From Paraburkholderia kururiensis (GTDB taxonomy: Bacteria > Pseudomonadota > Gammaproteobacteria > Burkholderiales > Burkholderiaceae): DNA of 64,000 nt. Shown one piece after another: positions 8,526 to 16,648 of the stretch. The stretch's first letter is position 1. Each line of letters begins with the position of its first letter. The notes under the pieces are model-generated. The model was not told the DNA's origin and searched no databases. It saw nothing but the letters and a program-made list of their open reading frames with translations. The translations under genes and the position numbers were made by a program. The stretch lies in the NCBI RefSeq assembly GCF_034424375.1, contig NZ_CP139965.1:5580001-5644000 (forward strand), read 5' to 3'.

Positions 8526-9539
8526 ATGGATCTGGACCAGATTGTCGCTGACGCGCAAAGCGCCTTTGCCGAGGCGCCCGATGTCAACACGCTCGAAAAC
8601 GAGAAGGCGCGCTTTCTCGGCAAATCGGGTGTTCTCACGGAGCGCCTGAAGGGGTTGGGCAAGCTCGATCCCGAAACGCGCAAGACCGAAGGCGCACGCA
8701 TCAACGTCGCGAAGCAGCAGGTGGAAGCGGCGCTGACGGCACGCCGTCAGGCCCTCGCCGAAGCGCTGCTGAACCAGCGGCTTGCCGCCGAAGCTATCGA
8801 CGTCACGCTGCCCGGCCGTGGCATGGGCGCAGGCAGCCTTCATCCGGTGATGCAAACGTGGGAGCGTGTCGAGCGGATCTTCGGCTCGATCGGCTTCGAC
8901 GTGGCCGACGGTCCCGAGATCGAGACCGACTGGTACAACTTCACGGCACTCAACAGCCCCGAGAATCATCCGGCGCGCTCCATGCAGGACACGTTCTACG
9001 TGGACGGCAAGGACAAGGACGGTCGCCCGCTGCTGCTGCGCACGCATACCAGCCCCATGCAGGTTCGCTACGCGCGCAATCACACGCCGCCCATCAAGGT
9101 GATCGTTCCGGGCCGCACGTATCGCGTGGACAGCGACGCGACGCACTCGCCGATGTTCAACCAGGTGGAAGGGCTGTGGATCGACGAGAACATTAGCTTC
9201 GCGGACCTTAAGGGCGTCTACACCGATTTCCTCAAGAAGTTCTTCGAGCGCGACGACATCCTGGTGCGCTTCCGCCCGTCCTACTTTCCGTTCACCGAAC
9301 CCTCCGCTGAAATCGACATGATGTTCGAGCAAGGCAAGAACGCCGGCAAATGGCTGGAGATCTCGGGTTCGGGGCAGGTACATCCCACCGTGATCCGCAA
9401 CATGGGACTCGACCCGGAGCGCTATATCGGCTTTGCGTTCGGCAGCGGTCTCGAGCGTCTGACCATGCTGCGTTACGGCGTGCAGGACCTGCGTCTGTTC
9501 TTCGAAAACGACCTGCGCTTCCTGAAGCAATTTGCCTGA
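8526..9539 (+). CDS. pheS: Phenylalanine--tRNA ligase alpha subunit
   Basis: This is the catalytic alpha subunit of the alpha2-beta2 PheRS. The 337-residue protein begins MDLDQIVADAQ with an N-terminal coiled coil. The class II core has GRGMGAGSLHPVMQTW, then RTHTSPMQVR, GRTYRVDSDATHSPMF and the C-terminal GFAFGSGLERLTMLRYG (motif 3). I chose the ATG at 8526, preceded by ATGGGACC, because the family begins MDLDQ; the ATG at 8517 would add three residues. pheT follows 123 bases later in the same direction. Confidence 0.97.
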   Translation: MDLDQIVADAQSAFAEAPDVNTLENEKARFLGKSGVLTERLKGLGKLDPETRKTEGARINVAKQQVEAALTARRQALAEALLNQRLAAEAIDVTLPGRGMGAGSLHPVMQTWERVERIFGSIGFDVADGPEIETDWYNFTALNSPENHPARSMQDTFYVDGKDKDGRPLLLRTHTSPMQVRYARNHTPPIKVIVPGRTYRVDSDATHSPMFNQVEGLWIDENISFADLKGVYTDFLKKFFERDDILVRFRPSYFPFTEPSAEIDMMFEQGKNAGKWLEISGSGQVHPTVIRNMGLDPERYIGFAFGSGLERLTMLRYGVQDLRLFFENDLRFLKQFA

Positions 9540-9662
9540 CCCGCGATACGACCGAGCGGCTGCGCCCGTGCACCTCTGGCCGCGCCGCCCACCAGCCGGC
9601 CGCGCTGCAACGAGGCGAGTCGCGCGGCGCCGTGCTCCTAACCTGTTGGAACGTACAGACTC

Positions 9663-12095
9663 ATGCAATTCCCGGAATCCTGGCTCAGAACCTTTGTCGA
9701 TCCGCAGCTCACCACCGAAGAGCTGTCCCATGCGCTGACGATGGCCGGTCTCGAGGTCGAGGGGCTGCGCCCGGCTGCGCCGCCCACGTCGCAGATTGTG
9801 GTGGGGCGCGTGCTGGACGTGGTCAAGCATCCGGACGCGGACAAGCTCAACGTGTGTCAGGTCGACGCCGGCACGGGCGCGACGCTGAACATCGTCTGCG
9901 GCGCGCCCAATGTGGCGCCCGGCATCAAGGTGCCCGTCGCGCTGGTGGGCGCGCAGTTGCCGCCGGCGGAAGAGGGCGGTGCGCCGTTCGCCATCAAGCT
10001 CTCGAAGCTGCGCGGCGTGGAGAGCCAGGGCATGCTGTGCTCGGCGCGTGAGCTGAAGCTCTCGGAAGATCACAGCGGCCTGTTGATCCTGCCGGAAGAC
10101 ACGCCGATCGGTCAGGACATCCGCGAAGCGCTCAATCTCGACGACACCGTTTTCGAAATCAAGCTCACGCCGAACAAGGCCGATTGTCTGTCCGTCTTCG
10201 GTATCGCGCGCGAGACGGCGGCCATCACCGGTGCGCCGCTGAAGGCGCCGCAGTTCAGGGCCGCCCAGGTGAAGCTCGCCGATACGCTGCCGGTCAGCGT
10301 CTCCGCGCCCGATCTGTGCGGCCGCTTCTCGGGCCGTGTGATCCGCGGCGTGAACGCGCGCGCGAAGACCCCGCAATGGATGGTGGACCGGCTCGAGCGT
10401 TCGGGCCAGCGCAGCATCTCGGCGCTCGTCGACATCTCGAACTACGTGATGCTCGAACTCGGCCGGCCTTCGCACGTGTTCGACCTCGACAAGATCCACG
10501 GTTCGATGGACGTGCGCTGGGGCCGCAAGGGCGAGACGCTCAAGCTCCTGAACGGCAACACCATCGAAGTGGACGAGACGGTCGGCGTGATTGCCGACGA
10601 TCACCAGATCGAAAGCCTCGCGGGCATCATGGGCGGCGACAGCACCGCCGTCACGCTCGATACGACGAACATCTACCTCGAAGCCGCCTTCTGGTGGCCG
10701 GACAGCATTCGCGGGCGCTCGCGCCGCTTCAATTTCTCCACCGACGCGGGGCATCGCTTCGAACGCGGCGTGGACTGGTCCACGACGGTCGAGCACATCG
10801 AGTACCTCACGCAGCTCATTCTCGATATCTGCGGTGGCGAGGCCGGTCCGGTCGACGACCAGGTGGTCAATGTGCCGAAGCGCGAGCCGGTGAAGATGCG
10901 CGTGTCGCGCGCGAACCGGATCATCGGCGTGCAGATCGGCGCTGACGAGATCGCGCAGATTTTCACGCGCCTCGGTCTTGCCTTCGAAAGCGACGGCGAG
11001 ACGTTTTCGGTGACGCCGCCCGCGTATCGCTTCGACATCGAGATCGAGGAAGACCTGATCGAGGAAGTCGCGCGCATCTACGGTTTCGAAAAGATTCCGG
11101 CGCGTCCGCCGGTTGCGGCGAACGTCATGCGTCCGACTCACGAGACGCAACGCTCCGTGCACGACATTCGCCACGCGCTTGCCGCGCGCGACTACGCGGA
11201 GACGGTGAACTTCAGCTTCGTGGACGCCGAATGGGAGCAGGACTTCGCCGGCAACGACAAGCCCGTGCGTCTTCTGAATCCCATCGCGAGCCAGCTTTCC
11301 GTGATGCGCACCACGTTGTTCGGCAGCCTGATCGGCGTGCTGCGGTACAACCTCAACCGGCGCGCCGAACGCATTCGCGTGTTCGAGGTGGGCCGCGTGT
11401 TTCTGCACGATGCCTCCATTGCGTCGAGCGAAATGACGGTGGAAGGCTTTGCGCAACCGAAGATGGTCGGCGCGCTCGCGTATGGCCCCGCTGCGGACGA
11501 GCAATGGGCGTTGCCCACGCGTGCCGTCGATTTCTTCGACGTGAAGGGCGACCTCGAAGCGTTGCTCTCGCCCACCGTGGCGCGCTTCGTCAAGGCCGGG
11601 CACCCGGCGTTGCATCCGGGGCGCTGCGCGCGCATCGAAGTGGACGGGCGGGCGGTGGGCTGGATCGGCGAACTGCATCCGCGCTGGATGCAGAAGTACG
11701 ATCTGCCGCACGCGCCGATCCTGTTCGAGGTCGAAGCGCAGGCGCTCATGCAGCGTGCGCTGCCGAGCCCCACGGAAGTGTCGAAATTCCCGCCCGTGCG
11801 TCGTGATATCGCGCTCGTGGTCGACCAGAAAATCGAGGTTCAGGCGCTGCTTGACGAGATGCAAAAGGCCCTTCAGGAAGGGCCTGCGAAGATCGTCCAG
11901 AGGGTTGCATTGTTCGACGAATTTCGTGCAAAATCAAACACTTCCAGTGATATGGCTGCGCACGAGAAAAGCCTTGCCTTCCGGGTGACCTTGCAAGATA
12001 CTGGCGGGACCCTTCAGGACGAAACGGTCGATCAGGCCATCAAGTCTCTGGTGGATCGCCTGGCTCGAGTCTATGGCGCCCGGTTGCGCGGATAA
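9663..12095 (+). CDS. pheT: Phenylalanine--tRNA ligase beta subunit
   Basis: The 810-residue beta subunit edits mischarged tRNA-Phe and binds the tRNA. It starts MQFPESWLRTFVDPQLT. The EMAP-type tRNA-binding domain lies at about 39-150 (VVGRVLDVVKHPDADKLNVC), followed by the B3/4 editing domain and the B5 domain. A core-like domain with RRFNFSTDAGHRFERGVD follows. The C-terminal ferredoxin-fold anticodon-binding domain begins near SKFPPVRRDIALVV. Length and domain order are normal. Confidence 0.97.
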   Translation: MQFPESWLRTFVDPQLTTEELSHALTMAGLEVEGLRPAAPPTSQIVVGRVLDVVKHPDADKLNVCQVDAGTGATLNIVCGAPNVAPGIKVPVALVGAQLPPAEEGGAPFAIKLSKLRGVESQGMLCSARELKLSEDHSGLLILPEDTPIGQDIREALNLDDTVFEIKLTPNKADCLSVFGIARETAAITGAPLKAPQFRAAQVKLADTLPVSVSAPDLCGRFSGRVIRGVNARAKTPQWMVDRLERSGQRSISALVDISNYVMLELGRPSHVFDLDKIHGSMDVRWGRKGETLKLLNGNTIEVDETVGVIADDHQIESLAGIMGGDSTAVTLDTTNIYLEAAFWWPDSIRGRSRRFNFSTDAGHRFERGVDWSTTVEHIEYLTQLILDICGGEAGPVDDQVVNVPKREPVKMRVSRANRIIGVQIGADEIAQIFTRLGLAFESDGETFSVTPPAYRFDIEIEEDLIEEVARIYGFEKIPARPPVAANVMRPTHETQRSVHDIRHALAARDYAETVNFSFVDAEWEQDFAGNDKPVRLLNPIASQLSVMRTTLFGSLIGVLRYNLNRRAERIRVFEVGRVFLHDASIASSEMTVEGFAQPKMVGALAYGPAADEQWALPTRAVDFFDVKGDLEALLSPTVARFVKAGHPALHPGRCARIEVDGRAVGWIGELHPRWMQKYDLPHAPILFEVEAQALMQRALPSPTEVSKFPPVRRDIALVVDQKIEVQALLDEMQKALQEGPAKIVQRVALFDEFRAKSNTSSDMAAHEKSLAFRVTLQDTGGTLQDETVDQAIKSLVDRLARVYGARLRG

Positions 12096-12151
12096 CCGAA
12101 ACGGCAATTCGCGCATAGCAGCTTACTGGTTCGCGCGCCATTCATAGCTAC

Positions 12152-12565
12152 ATGAACGAAATGAACTCGAGCGATTTCGAAGCCCTTCTTGCGGCGCAAC
12201 GCAGCGCCATGATTCGCGACATCCCGACATCACCGGCCCCCGCTTCCACGGAGACGCCTACGCTTACGAAGGCTGAACTCGCCGAATTGCTGTTCGACAA
12301 TGTCGGGCTCAATAAGCGCGAAGCGAAGGACATGGTGGAAGCGTTCTTCGAGGTGATCCGCGATGCGCTGGAAAGTGGCGAGAGCGTGAAGCTCTCGGGC
12401 TTCGGCAACTTTCAGTTGCGCGACAAGCCGCAGCGTCCCGGTCGCAATCCGAAAACCGGCGAGGCCATTCCGATTGCCGCACGTCGAGTCGTCACGTTCC
12501 ACGCAAGCCAGAAGCTGAAGGCGCTCGTCGAGAACGGCGCCGACACGAGCTACGCGCGCAACTAA
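12152..12565 (+). CDS. ihfA: Integration host factor subunit alpha
   Basis: IHF-alpha pairs with IHF-beta to bend DNA at promoters and recombination sites. The conserved HU/IHF fold begins at LTKAELAEL (residue 38) and holds the DNA-intercalating arm RPGRNPKTGE at 95-104 and RRVVTFHASQKLK near the end. The protein is 137 residues against about 99 in E. coli because of a 35-37 residue N-terminal extension (rich in Ser, Pro, Thr and Glu), a feature I also associate with Burkholderia homologs. The second Met at 12209 could be an alternative start. It closes the thrS-pheT block, as in many proteobacteria. Confidence 0.95.
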   Translation: MNEMNSSDFEALLAAQRSAMIRDIPTSPAPASTETPTLTKAELAELLFDNVGLNKREAKDMVEAFFEVIRDALESGESVKLSGFGNFQLRDKPQRPGRNPKTGEAIPIAARRVVTFHASQKLKALVENGADTSYARN

Positions 12566-12645
12566 GGGTTGTAGCCCGGCGTTATGCGACGCCGCGGCAG
12601 GCACCTTCGCAGCACCTCCACCAACACCACGACGGCTAACCGGCG

Positions 12646-13047
12646 ATGACAGCGACATCTGAAAAAGTCGTCTTGCCTCCGATTCCCGCGAAGCGTTACT
12701 TCACGATTGGGGAGGTCAGCGAGTTGTGCGGCGTGAAGCCGCATGTGCTGCGGTATTGGGAGCAAGAATTCACGCAACTGAAGCCTGTGAAGCGGCGCGG
12801 CAACCGACGCTACTATCAGCATCATGAAGTGCTGCTGATTCGCCGGATTCGCGAGCTGCTTTACGAGCAGGGGTTCACCATCAATGGTGCACGCAACCGG
12901 CTCGACTCGCGCGGTGATGTGGTAGAAGAGTCCGTGCGCGAGATCGACGTGCAGGCGCTGGTCGCGTCGGGAAAGCCGGCGTCGAATGTCGATGTCGAGC
13001 AATTGCGTCGCGATCTGCTCAACGTGCTCGATGTGCTGAGCCATTAG
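12646..13047 (+). CDS. MerR family transcriptional regulator
   Basis: This 133-residue protein has an N-terminal winged-helix domain of MerR type: YFTIGEVSELCGVKPHVLRYWE, then KRRGNRRYYQHHEVLLI and a coiled-coil dimer helix. The C-terminal part is short and lacks the Cys metal-binding pattern of CueR or MerR, so the effector is unknown. It sits 80 bases after ihfA, a pairing seen widely in beta- and gammaproteobacteria, and may be co-transcribed with it. Confidence 0.92.
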   Translation: MTATSEKVVLPPIPAKRYFTIGEVSELCGVKPHVLRYWEQEFTQLKPVKRRGNRRYYQHHEVLLIRRIRELLYEQGFTINGARNRLDSRGDVVEESVREIDVQALVASGKPASNVDVEQLRRDLLNVLDVLSH

Positions 13048-13121
13048 CCGGACCGATGTTGCAGTAAGTTCGTACGTTAAGGTTCTAAACGTACAAACAC
13101 TCTGTTATACTTTTGTGCTTT

Positions 13122-13198
<77 letters not shown>

Positions 13199-13202
13199 GA
13201 AC

Positions 13203-13242
13203 AAGCCCGCGTAATCAACAGGTTACGCGGGCTTCTCTTTTT
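13203..13242 (+). terminator. Intrinsic terminator after tRNA-Pro
   Basis: A 12-bp perfect stem (AAGCCCGCGTAA with its complement) encloses an 8-base loop and is followed by CTCTTTTT. Confidence 0.9.
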
Positions 13243-13383
13243 GCGCTCTCGGGTATGTCGTCATTTTAGACAACGGTTGCCTTCCCGTTGCCTGTAACGA
13301 CGCGCTCGTTTTGGCACCATTTTGCGCCGTTTTTGACACGGCGGAATGGTGGCGCTCAACGCCGCTTTGGTCACCGCGATGGC

Positions 13384-13945
13384 TCAGTCGAACAAGGGAT
13401 CTGGAAACGGCCAGTCGTCCCAATCGAAATACGACTGCGGGGCAGTCGCATCGGGAACGCGAGATTCTAGCTTGAACGAACTTGTTCCTAGCTTGCCGCC
13501 ACGGATGGTCTGTTGGATGGCAGACTCTTTCCATACGACGCCGAGTTGAGCCTCAAATGGCTCGCGCCCATATGCGCCTGAGTAAACGCCAATGAGCCTA
13601 TTGCCCAAGCCGAAATATGTTTTCCCGAACCAGTCTGGATCGGTTTGTTTCACACCTTCTGGGAAAATCAGGCCCGACACTTGACCAAACACAGGTGACC
13701 CTGACATCCCGCGACGGGTCGCAGTATCGATAAGCGTCTTTGGTAGACCATCGACATCAGCTTGGGGCTCGGATGCGACGCTCGCCCTTTTCCACAGGGG
13801 AAGGTATTCGCCACCGTACATTCGCACAGGGAAACCGAGCACGAACGCATCACTTCCCACAGTGATTCCTTCCGCTGGCGTGCCCAATCGTTCACTGTTA
13901 GCTGGAATCAATGACGCGCCGCTGAACTCTCTGGGAACATCAATT
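13384..13945 (-). pseudogene. Trypsin-like serine protease, 5' part lost to IS insertion
   Basis: The minus-strand frame encodes the C-terminal 187 or so residues of a trypsin/V8-like protease domain protein. The active-site serine region reads RRGMSGSPVFGQ, and the preceding segment GSDAFVLGFPVRMYGGEYLP matches the style of this family. The catalytic His and Asp lie upstream in intact relatives and are absent. Family-like sequence runs to 13945, where the IS3-family terminal repeat begins, and the frame then meets a stop inside the IS at 13954-13956. The G+C content is visibly lower than in the flanking core genes, which suggests horizontal origin. An internal TTG at 13911 is the only start candidate and would not give a working enzyme. 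Confidence 0.75.
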
Positions 13946-13973
13946 TGTAGTGGTCAACTGATTCCGGACACTG
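13946..13973 (+). repeat. IS terminal inverted repeat, left
   Basis: This 28-bp end matches the complement of 15153-15180 at 23 positions, including the outer TGTAGTGG and the inner CCGGACACTG. Confidence 0.85.
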
Positions 13974-14853
13974 CGTTAAGTTTTTCTTCCGCGACAGCGG
14001 GCGCCAGTCCGTCGTTGAACTGATGCGGCCGTATCCAGTTGTACCGATGCATCAGGTAGTGACTGATATCCCGGTGTGCTTCCTGCGCCGACATGTAACC
14101 CACTGACGGCAGCCATTCCGTCTTGAAGCTGCGGAACAGCCGCTCCATCGGGGAATTGTCCCAGCAATTTCCACGACGGCTCATGCTCTGCTTTACCCGG
14201 TAGCGCCACAGACGCTGACGGAACTTCCGGCTTGCGTATTGGCCGCCCTGGTCCGAGTGAAACAACAACCCTTGCGGTCGGCCTCGTTGCTCGTAGGCCA
14301 TCTCCAACGCCCGCACGACCAAATCGGCGTCCGGGCGTGTCGAGAAAGCCCAACCGACAACTCGCCGCGTGAACAGGTCGAGCACGACCGCCAGATAATG
14401 CCAACGGCCTTGTGCCCAGACATACGTGATGTCGCCGCACCAGACCTGATTCGGCGCACCAACCTCAAACTGACGGTTGAGATGGTTCGGAATATCGATC
14501 CGCTCAACCGTCGCCTGTTTGTACGCATGACTGCCGGGTTGCTTGCAAATCAACCCCAGCTCTTCCATCAAGCGGCTGACCTTGAAGCGGCCAATCGCCG
14601 TACCTTCCTCGCGCATCATGCCCATGATGCTGCGACTGCCGGCTGAGCTTCGACTCTCGATGAACAGCTCGTGTACCCGGCTACGCAGTGCCATTCGCTC
14701 GGCATCAACACGTCGGGCTCGCCCTCGGTGGGCATACAGGCAGGACCGCGACACGTCGAATACCGCGCAGATCAGCTCGACCGATTCGCTTGCGCCAATC
14801 TGATCAATTACTTCGTACGTTCGATGCCTTCCGACATCAAGAGCGCGGTAGCC
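13954..14853 (-). CDS. IS3-family transposase OrfB (DDE integrase part)
   Basis: OrfB is the catalytic half of the transposase. It has an HTH_21-like region (RSRVHELFIESRSSAGSRSI) and an rve integrase core with WCGDITYV (first Asp), HSDQGGQY (second Asp) and DNSPMERLFRSFKTEW (Glu). The C-terminus has RYNWIRPHQFNDGLAP, typical of IS3 members. It lies in the -1 frame relative to OrfA and is open up to the A6G site, so it is most likely made as an OrfAB fusion by programmed frameshifting rather than from the internal GTG at 14754. No internal stop is visible. Confidence 0.9.
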   Translation of the reverse strand, partial: GYRALDVGRHRTYEVIDQIGASESVELICAVFDVSRSCLYAHRGRARRVDAERMALRSRVHELFIESRSSAGSRSIMGMMREEGTAIGRFKVSRLMEELGLICKQPGSHAYKQATVERIDIPNHLNRQFEVGAPNQVWCGDITYVWAQGRWHYLAVVLDLFTRRVVGWAFSTRPDADLVVRALEMAYEQRGRPQGLLFHSDQGGQYASRKFRQRLWRYRVKQSMSRRGNCWDNSPMERLFRSFKTEWLPSVGYMSAQEAHRDISHYLMHRYNWIRPHQFNDGLAPAVAEEKLNAVSGIS

Positions 14854-15116
14854 TTTTTTAAAATGGCCTTCTCACGCTCGAGGCGTTCGATACGCGCCTC
14901 GAGTTCCTGAATACGCTGTTGATCCGGCGTGATTGCCTTGCCCTTCGGCGTGACGCCCTGGCGTTCCATCTGAAGTTGCTGCACCCAGCGGCGCAGCACC
15001 GTCTCGCCGACGCCGACCGAACGGCTCGCCTCTGAAAAGTTATAGCCCTGGTCAAGCACCAGGCTGGCTGCTTGCTGTTTGAACTCGGGGGAAAACGAAC
15101 GACGTTGCTTCGGCAT
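14808..15116 (-). CDS. IS3-family transposase OrfA
   Basis: OrfA is a 102-residue DNA-binding protein beginning MPKQRRSFSPEFKQQAASLV, with an HTH (NFSEASRSVGVGETVLRRWV) and a leucine-zipper-like helix (QRIQELEARIERLEREKAIL). The ATG at 15116 follows GGAGAGG. An upstream in-frame ATG at 15140 is less likely. The frame passes through the slippery A6G and ends at TAA 14808-14810. Confidence 0.9.
   Translation of the reverse strand: MPKQRRSFSPEFKQQAASLVLDQGYNFSEASRSVGVGETVLRRWVQQLQMERQGVTPKGKAITPDQQRIQELEARIERLEREKAILKKATALLMSEGIERTK
14853..14859 (-). promoter_or_regulatory. Programmed -1 frameshift site A6G in the IS
   Basis: On the minus strand the heptamer A AAA AAG occurs at the end of the OrfA leucine-zipper region (codons ILKK). 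A -1 slip there enters the OrfB frame, which is open from this point to its stop at 13954. This is the standard way IS3-family elements make OrfAB. Confidence 0.85.
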
Positions 15117-15152
15117 CAGACACCTCTCCATGGCGAGCATTCTCGCCTAAAT

Positions 15153-15180
15153 CAGTGTCCGGGTTCATTAGGCCACTACA
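15153..15180 (-). repeat. IS terminal inverted repeat, right
   Basis: This is the partner of 13946-13973 (23 of 28 positions identical). Its outer end provides the stop codon that now closes the neighbouring IS remnant. Confidence 0.85.
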
Positions 15181-15322
15181 CACCTTCTTCCAGCAATAGA
15201 AAGCAATAGAAGGTTTGCTCCGAAATGCCCACGTGGCGAATCAGTTCCGCTACCGGCATACCCGCTTCGGAGTGTTTCAACACTGCCACAATCTGCTCGA
15301 CACTGAAGCGCTTGCGTTTCAT
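15176..15322 (-). pseudogene. Remnant of a second IS3-family OrfA
   Basis: Forty-eight codons on the minus strand begin MKRKRFSVEQIVAVLK and continue to VGISEQTFY, the classic N-terminal HTH of another IS3-family OrfA (IS407-like in style). After FY the family would continue with RWKK; here the sequence changes and stops at a TAG supplied by the adjoining IS end. A clean AAAGGAG ribosome binding site precedes the ATG at 15322. The rest of that element is missing. Confidence 0.8.
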
Positions 15323-15633
15323 CGTACGGCTCCTTTCATACTGAAAAAGTCCGCCGAAAACTCGCTTACATCATGGCACTGTTTAGTGGGAACCGCTCAC
15401 GGAACTCGGCACGAAGTTTCCGTGGTTCCGCATGAGCGATGCCGCAACAGCCTCGTGGCCCGGTAAGGCTGGCGACTGCTCGCGTGGACGTCGCGCTTCC
15501 TACGCGGTTCAGCCAACCGACGCCGCAGCAGCGCCTTTATGACCACAGCGGATAAACGTATCGATTTTGCTTCGTTGACCGTCGGGCGAGACGAACCGAA
15601 GATTGGAGCCTTTTCCAGGCCTCAGGCATTCCC
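15323..15633. other. Intergenic region, IS remnant to TauD-like gene
   Basis: I see no intact gene in these 311 bases. The left part is probably the end of the degraded second IS. The right part is the upstream region of the dioxygenase gene, and I recognise no strong promoter in it. Confidence 0.5.
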
Positions 15634-15661
15634 GTGACAACGACCGCCGTGACAACGACCG
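15632..15661 (+). repeat. Tandem 15-bp duplication at the dioxygenase start
   Basis: Two perfect adjacent copies of CCGTGACAACGACCG duplicate five codons and leave two in-frame GTG start candidates, at 15634 and 15649. Confidence 0.9.
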
Positions 15662-16563
15662 CTTCCGACACCGCCGTCACACGCTTCGCGCCGCTTCAAG
15701 CAGGTGCCCCGCAGTCCTTCCAGATACGCGCATTCGATGCGCCGCTGGGCGCCGAAGTCGTCGGCCTCGATCTGTCGAAGCCGCTCGGGGACGACGACTT
15801 CGCGCGCATCCATCGCGCTCACCTCGAGCATCACGTGCTCGTGTTTCGCGACCAGCGCATCACGCCCGACGAACACGTTGCGTTCAGTCGCCGCTTTGGC
15901 CCCTTGCAGATTCATGTGCTGCATCAGTTCGCGCTGCCCGGCCATCCCGAAGTGCTGATCGTGTCGAACGTGATCGAGAACGGCAAACCCATCGGACTTG
16001 GCGATGCGGGCCGCTTCTGGCACTCGGACCTCTCGTACAAGGAAAAGCCGAGTCTCGGCTCGCTGCTGCATGCGCAGGAGCTGCCCTCTGAAGGCGGCGA
16101 CACCTTGTTCGCGAACATGCACCTCGCGTGGGACACGCTGCCTGCGCATCTGCGCAAGGCCGTTGAAGGCAAGCGTGCCGAGCACACCTATCTCGCGCGT
16201 TATGCGGAACTCCAGGCGCGCAGCCCGTGGCGGCCGAACCTTACGCCTGAGCAGATCGCACAGGTGAAGCCCGTCGTGCATCCGGTGGTGCGCACGCATC
16301 CGGAAACGGGTCGCAAGGCGCTCTTCGTGAGCGAGCATTTCACGACGCGCATCGTCGATCTGCCTGAAGACGAAAGTCGCGCGCTGCTCGACGAACTGTT
16401 CGCGCATAGCGTGCGGCCCGAGCATCTGTACCGGCACCGCTGGCAGGCACACGACCTCGTGTTCTGGGACAACCGCTCGCTCATGCATCTGGCCGCGGGC
16501 ACGCCGGACCATCTGCGCCGCAAGCTCTACCGCACGACGATTGAAGGCGACGTGCCGTTCTGA
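15634..16563 (+). CDS. TauD/TfdA family Fe(II)/2-oxoglutarate dioxygenase
   Basis: Members of this family hydroxylate taurine, alkylsulfonates, alkylsulfates or aryloxyacetates; hydroxylation of a sulfonate releases sulfite. The 309-residue protein has the metal-binding HxD (H130, D132 in RFWHSDLSYK) and the distal His (about H285 in NRSLMHLAAG), followed by the RKLYRTTIEGD tail with the 2-oxoglutarate-binding Arg. The start is GTG at 15634 or, after the five-codon tandem repeat, GTG at 15649. Neither has a strong ribosome binding site. An SsuABC/TauABC-type transporter follows directly, which supports a role in sulfonate or sulfate-ester use under sulfur limitation. The substrate is inferred. 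Confidence 0.9.
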   Translation: MTTTAVTTTASDTAVTRFAPLQAGAPQSFQIRAFDAPLGAEVVGLDLSKPLGDDDFARIHRAHLEHHVLVFRDQRITPDEHVAFSRRFGPLQIHVLHQFALPGHPEVLIVSNVIENGKPIGLGDAGRFWHSDLSYKEKPSLGSLLHAQELPSEGGDTLFANMHLAWDTLPAHLRKAVEGKRAEHTYLARYAELQARSPWRPNLTPEQIAQVKPVVHPVVRTHPETGRKALFVSEHFTTRIVDLPEDESRALLDELFAHSVRPEHLYRHRWQAHDLVFWDNRSLMHLAAGTPDHLRRKLYRTTIEGDVPF

Positions 16564-16648
16564 GCGACGCCCGTGCTCCCTCTTCGTCGGCTTGGCGTCG
16601 CTCGCAAGCCGGCTTTCCAACTATTCAAACAGGCATACGGGGTCATCG

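Larger units (their letters stand above)
13946..15180 (-). mobile_element. IS3-family insertion sequence, complete
   Basis: This 1235-bp element has imperfect 28-bp terminal inverted repeats (13946-13973 and 15153-15180, 23 of 28 identical) that begin TGTAGTGG and end CCACTACA. It carries the two overlapping frames of an IS3-family transposase on the minus strand, linked by an A6G slippery site. I see no matching target-site duplication: the left flank ends ATCAATT and the right flank begins CACCTTC. Either flank may therefore have been deleted or recombined after insertion. The left flank is a protease gene and the right flank is the remnant of another IS. Confidence 0.88.

Noticed and set aside
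8475..11864. 1129-residue open frame on the minus strand
   Set aside because: It lies antisense to pheS and pheT, has low-complexity Arg/His/Val composition typical of G+C-rich shadow frames, and has no recognisable domain.
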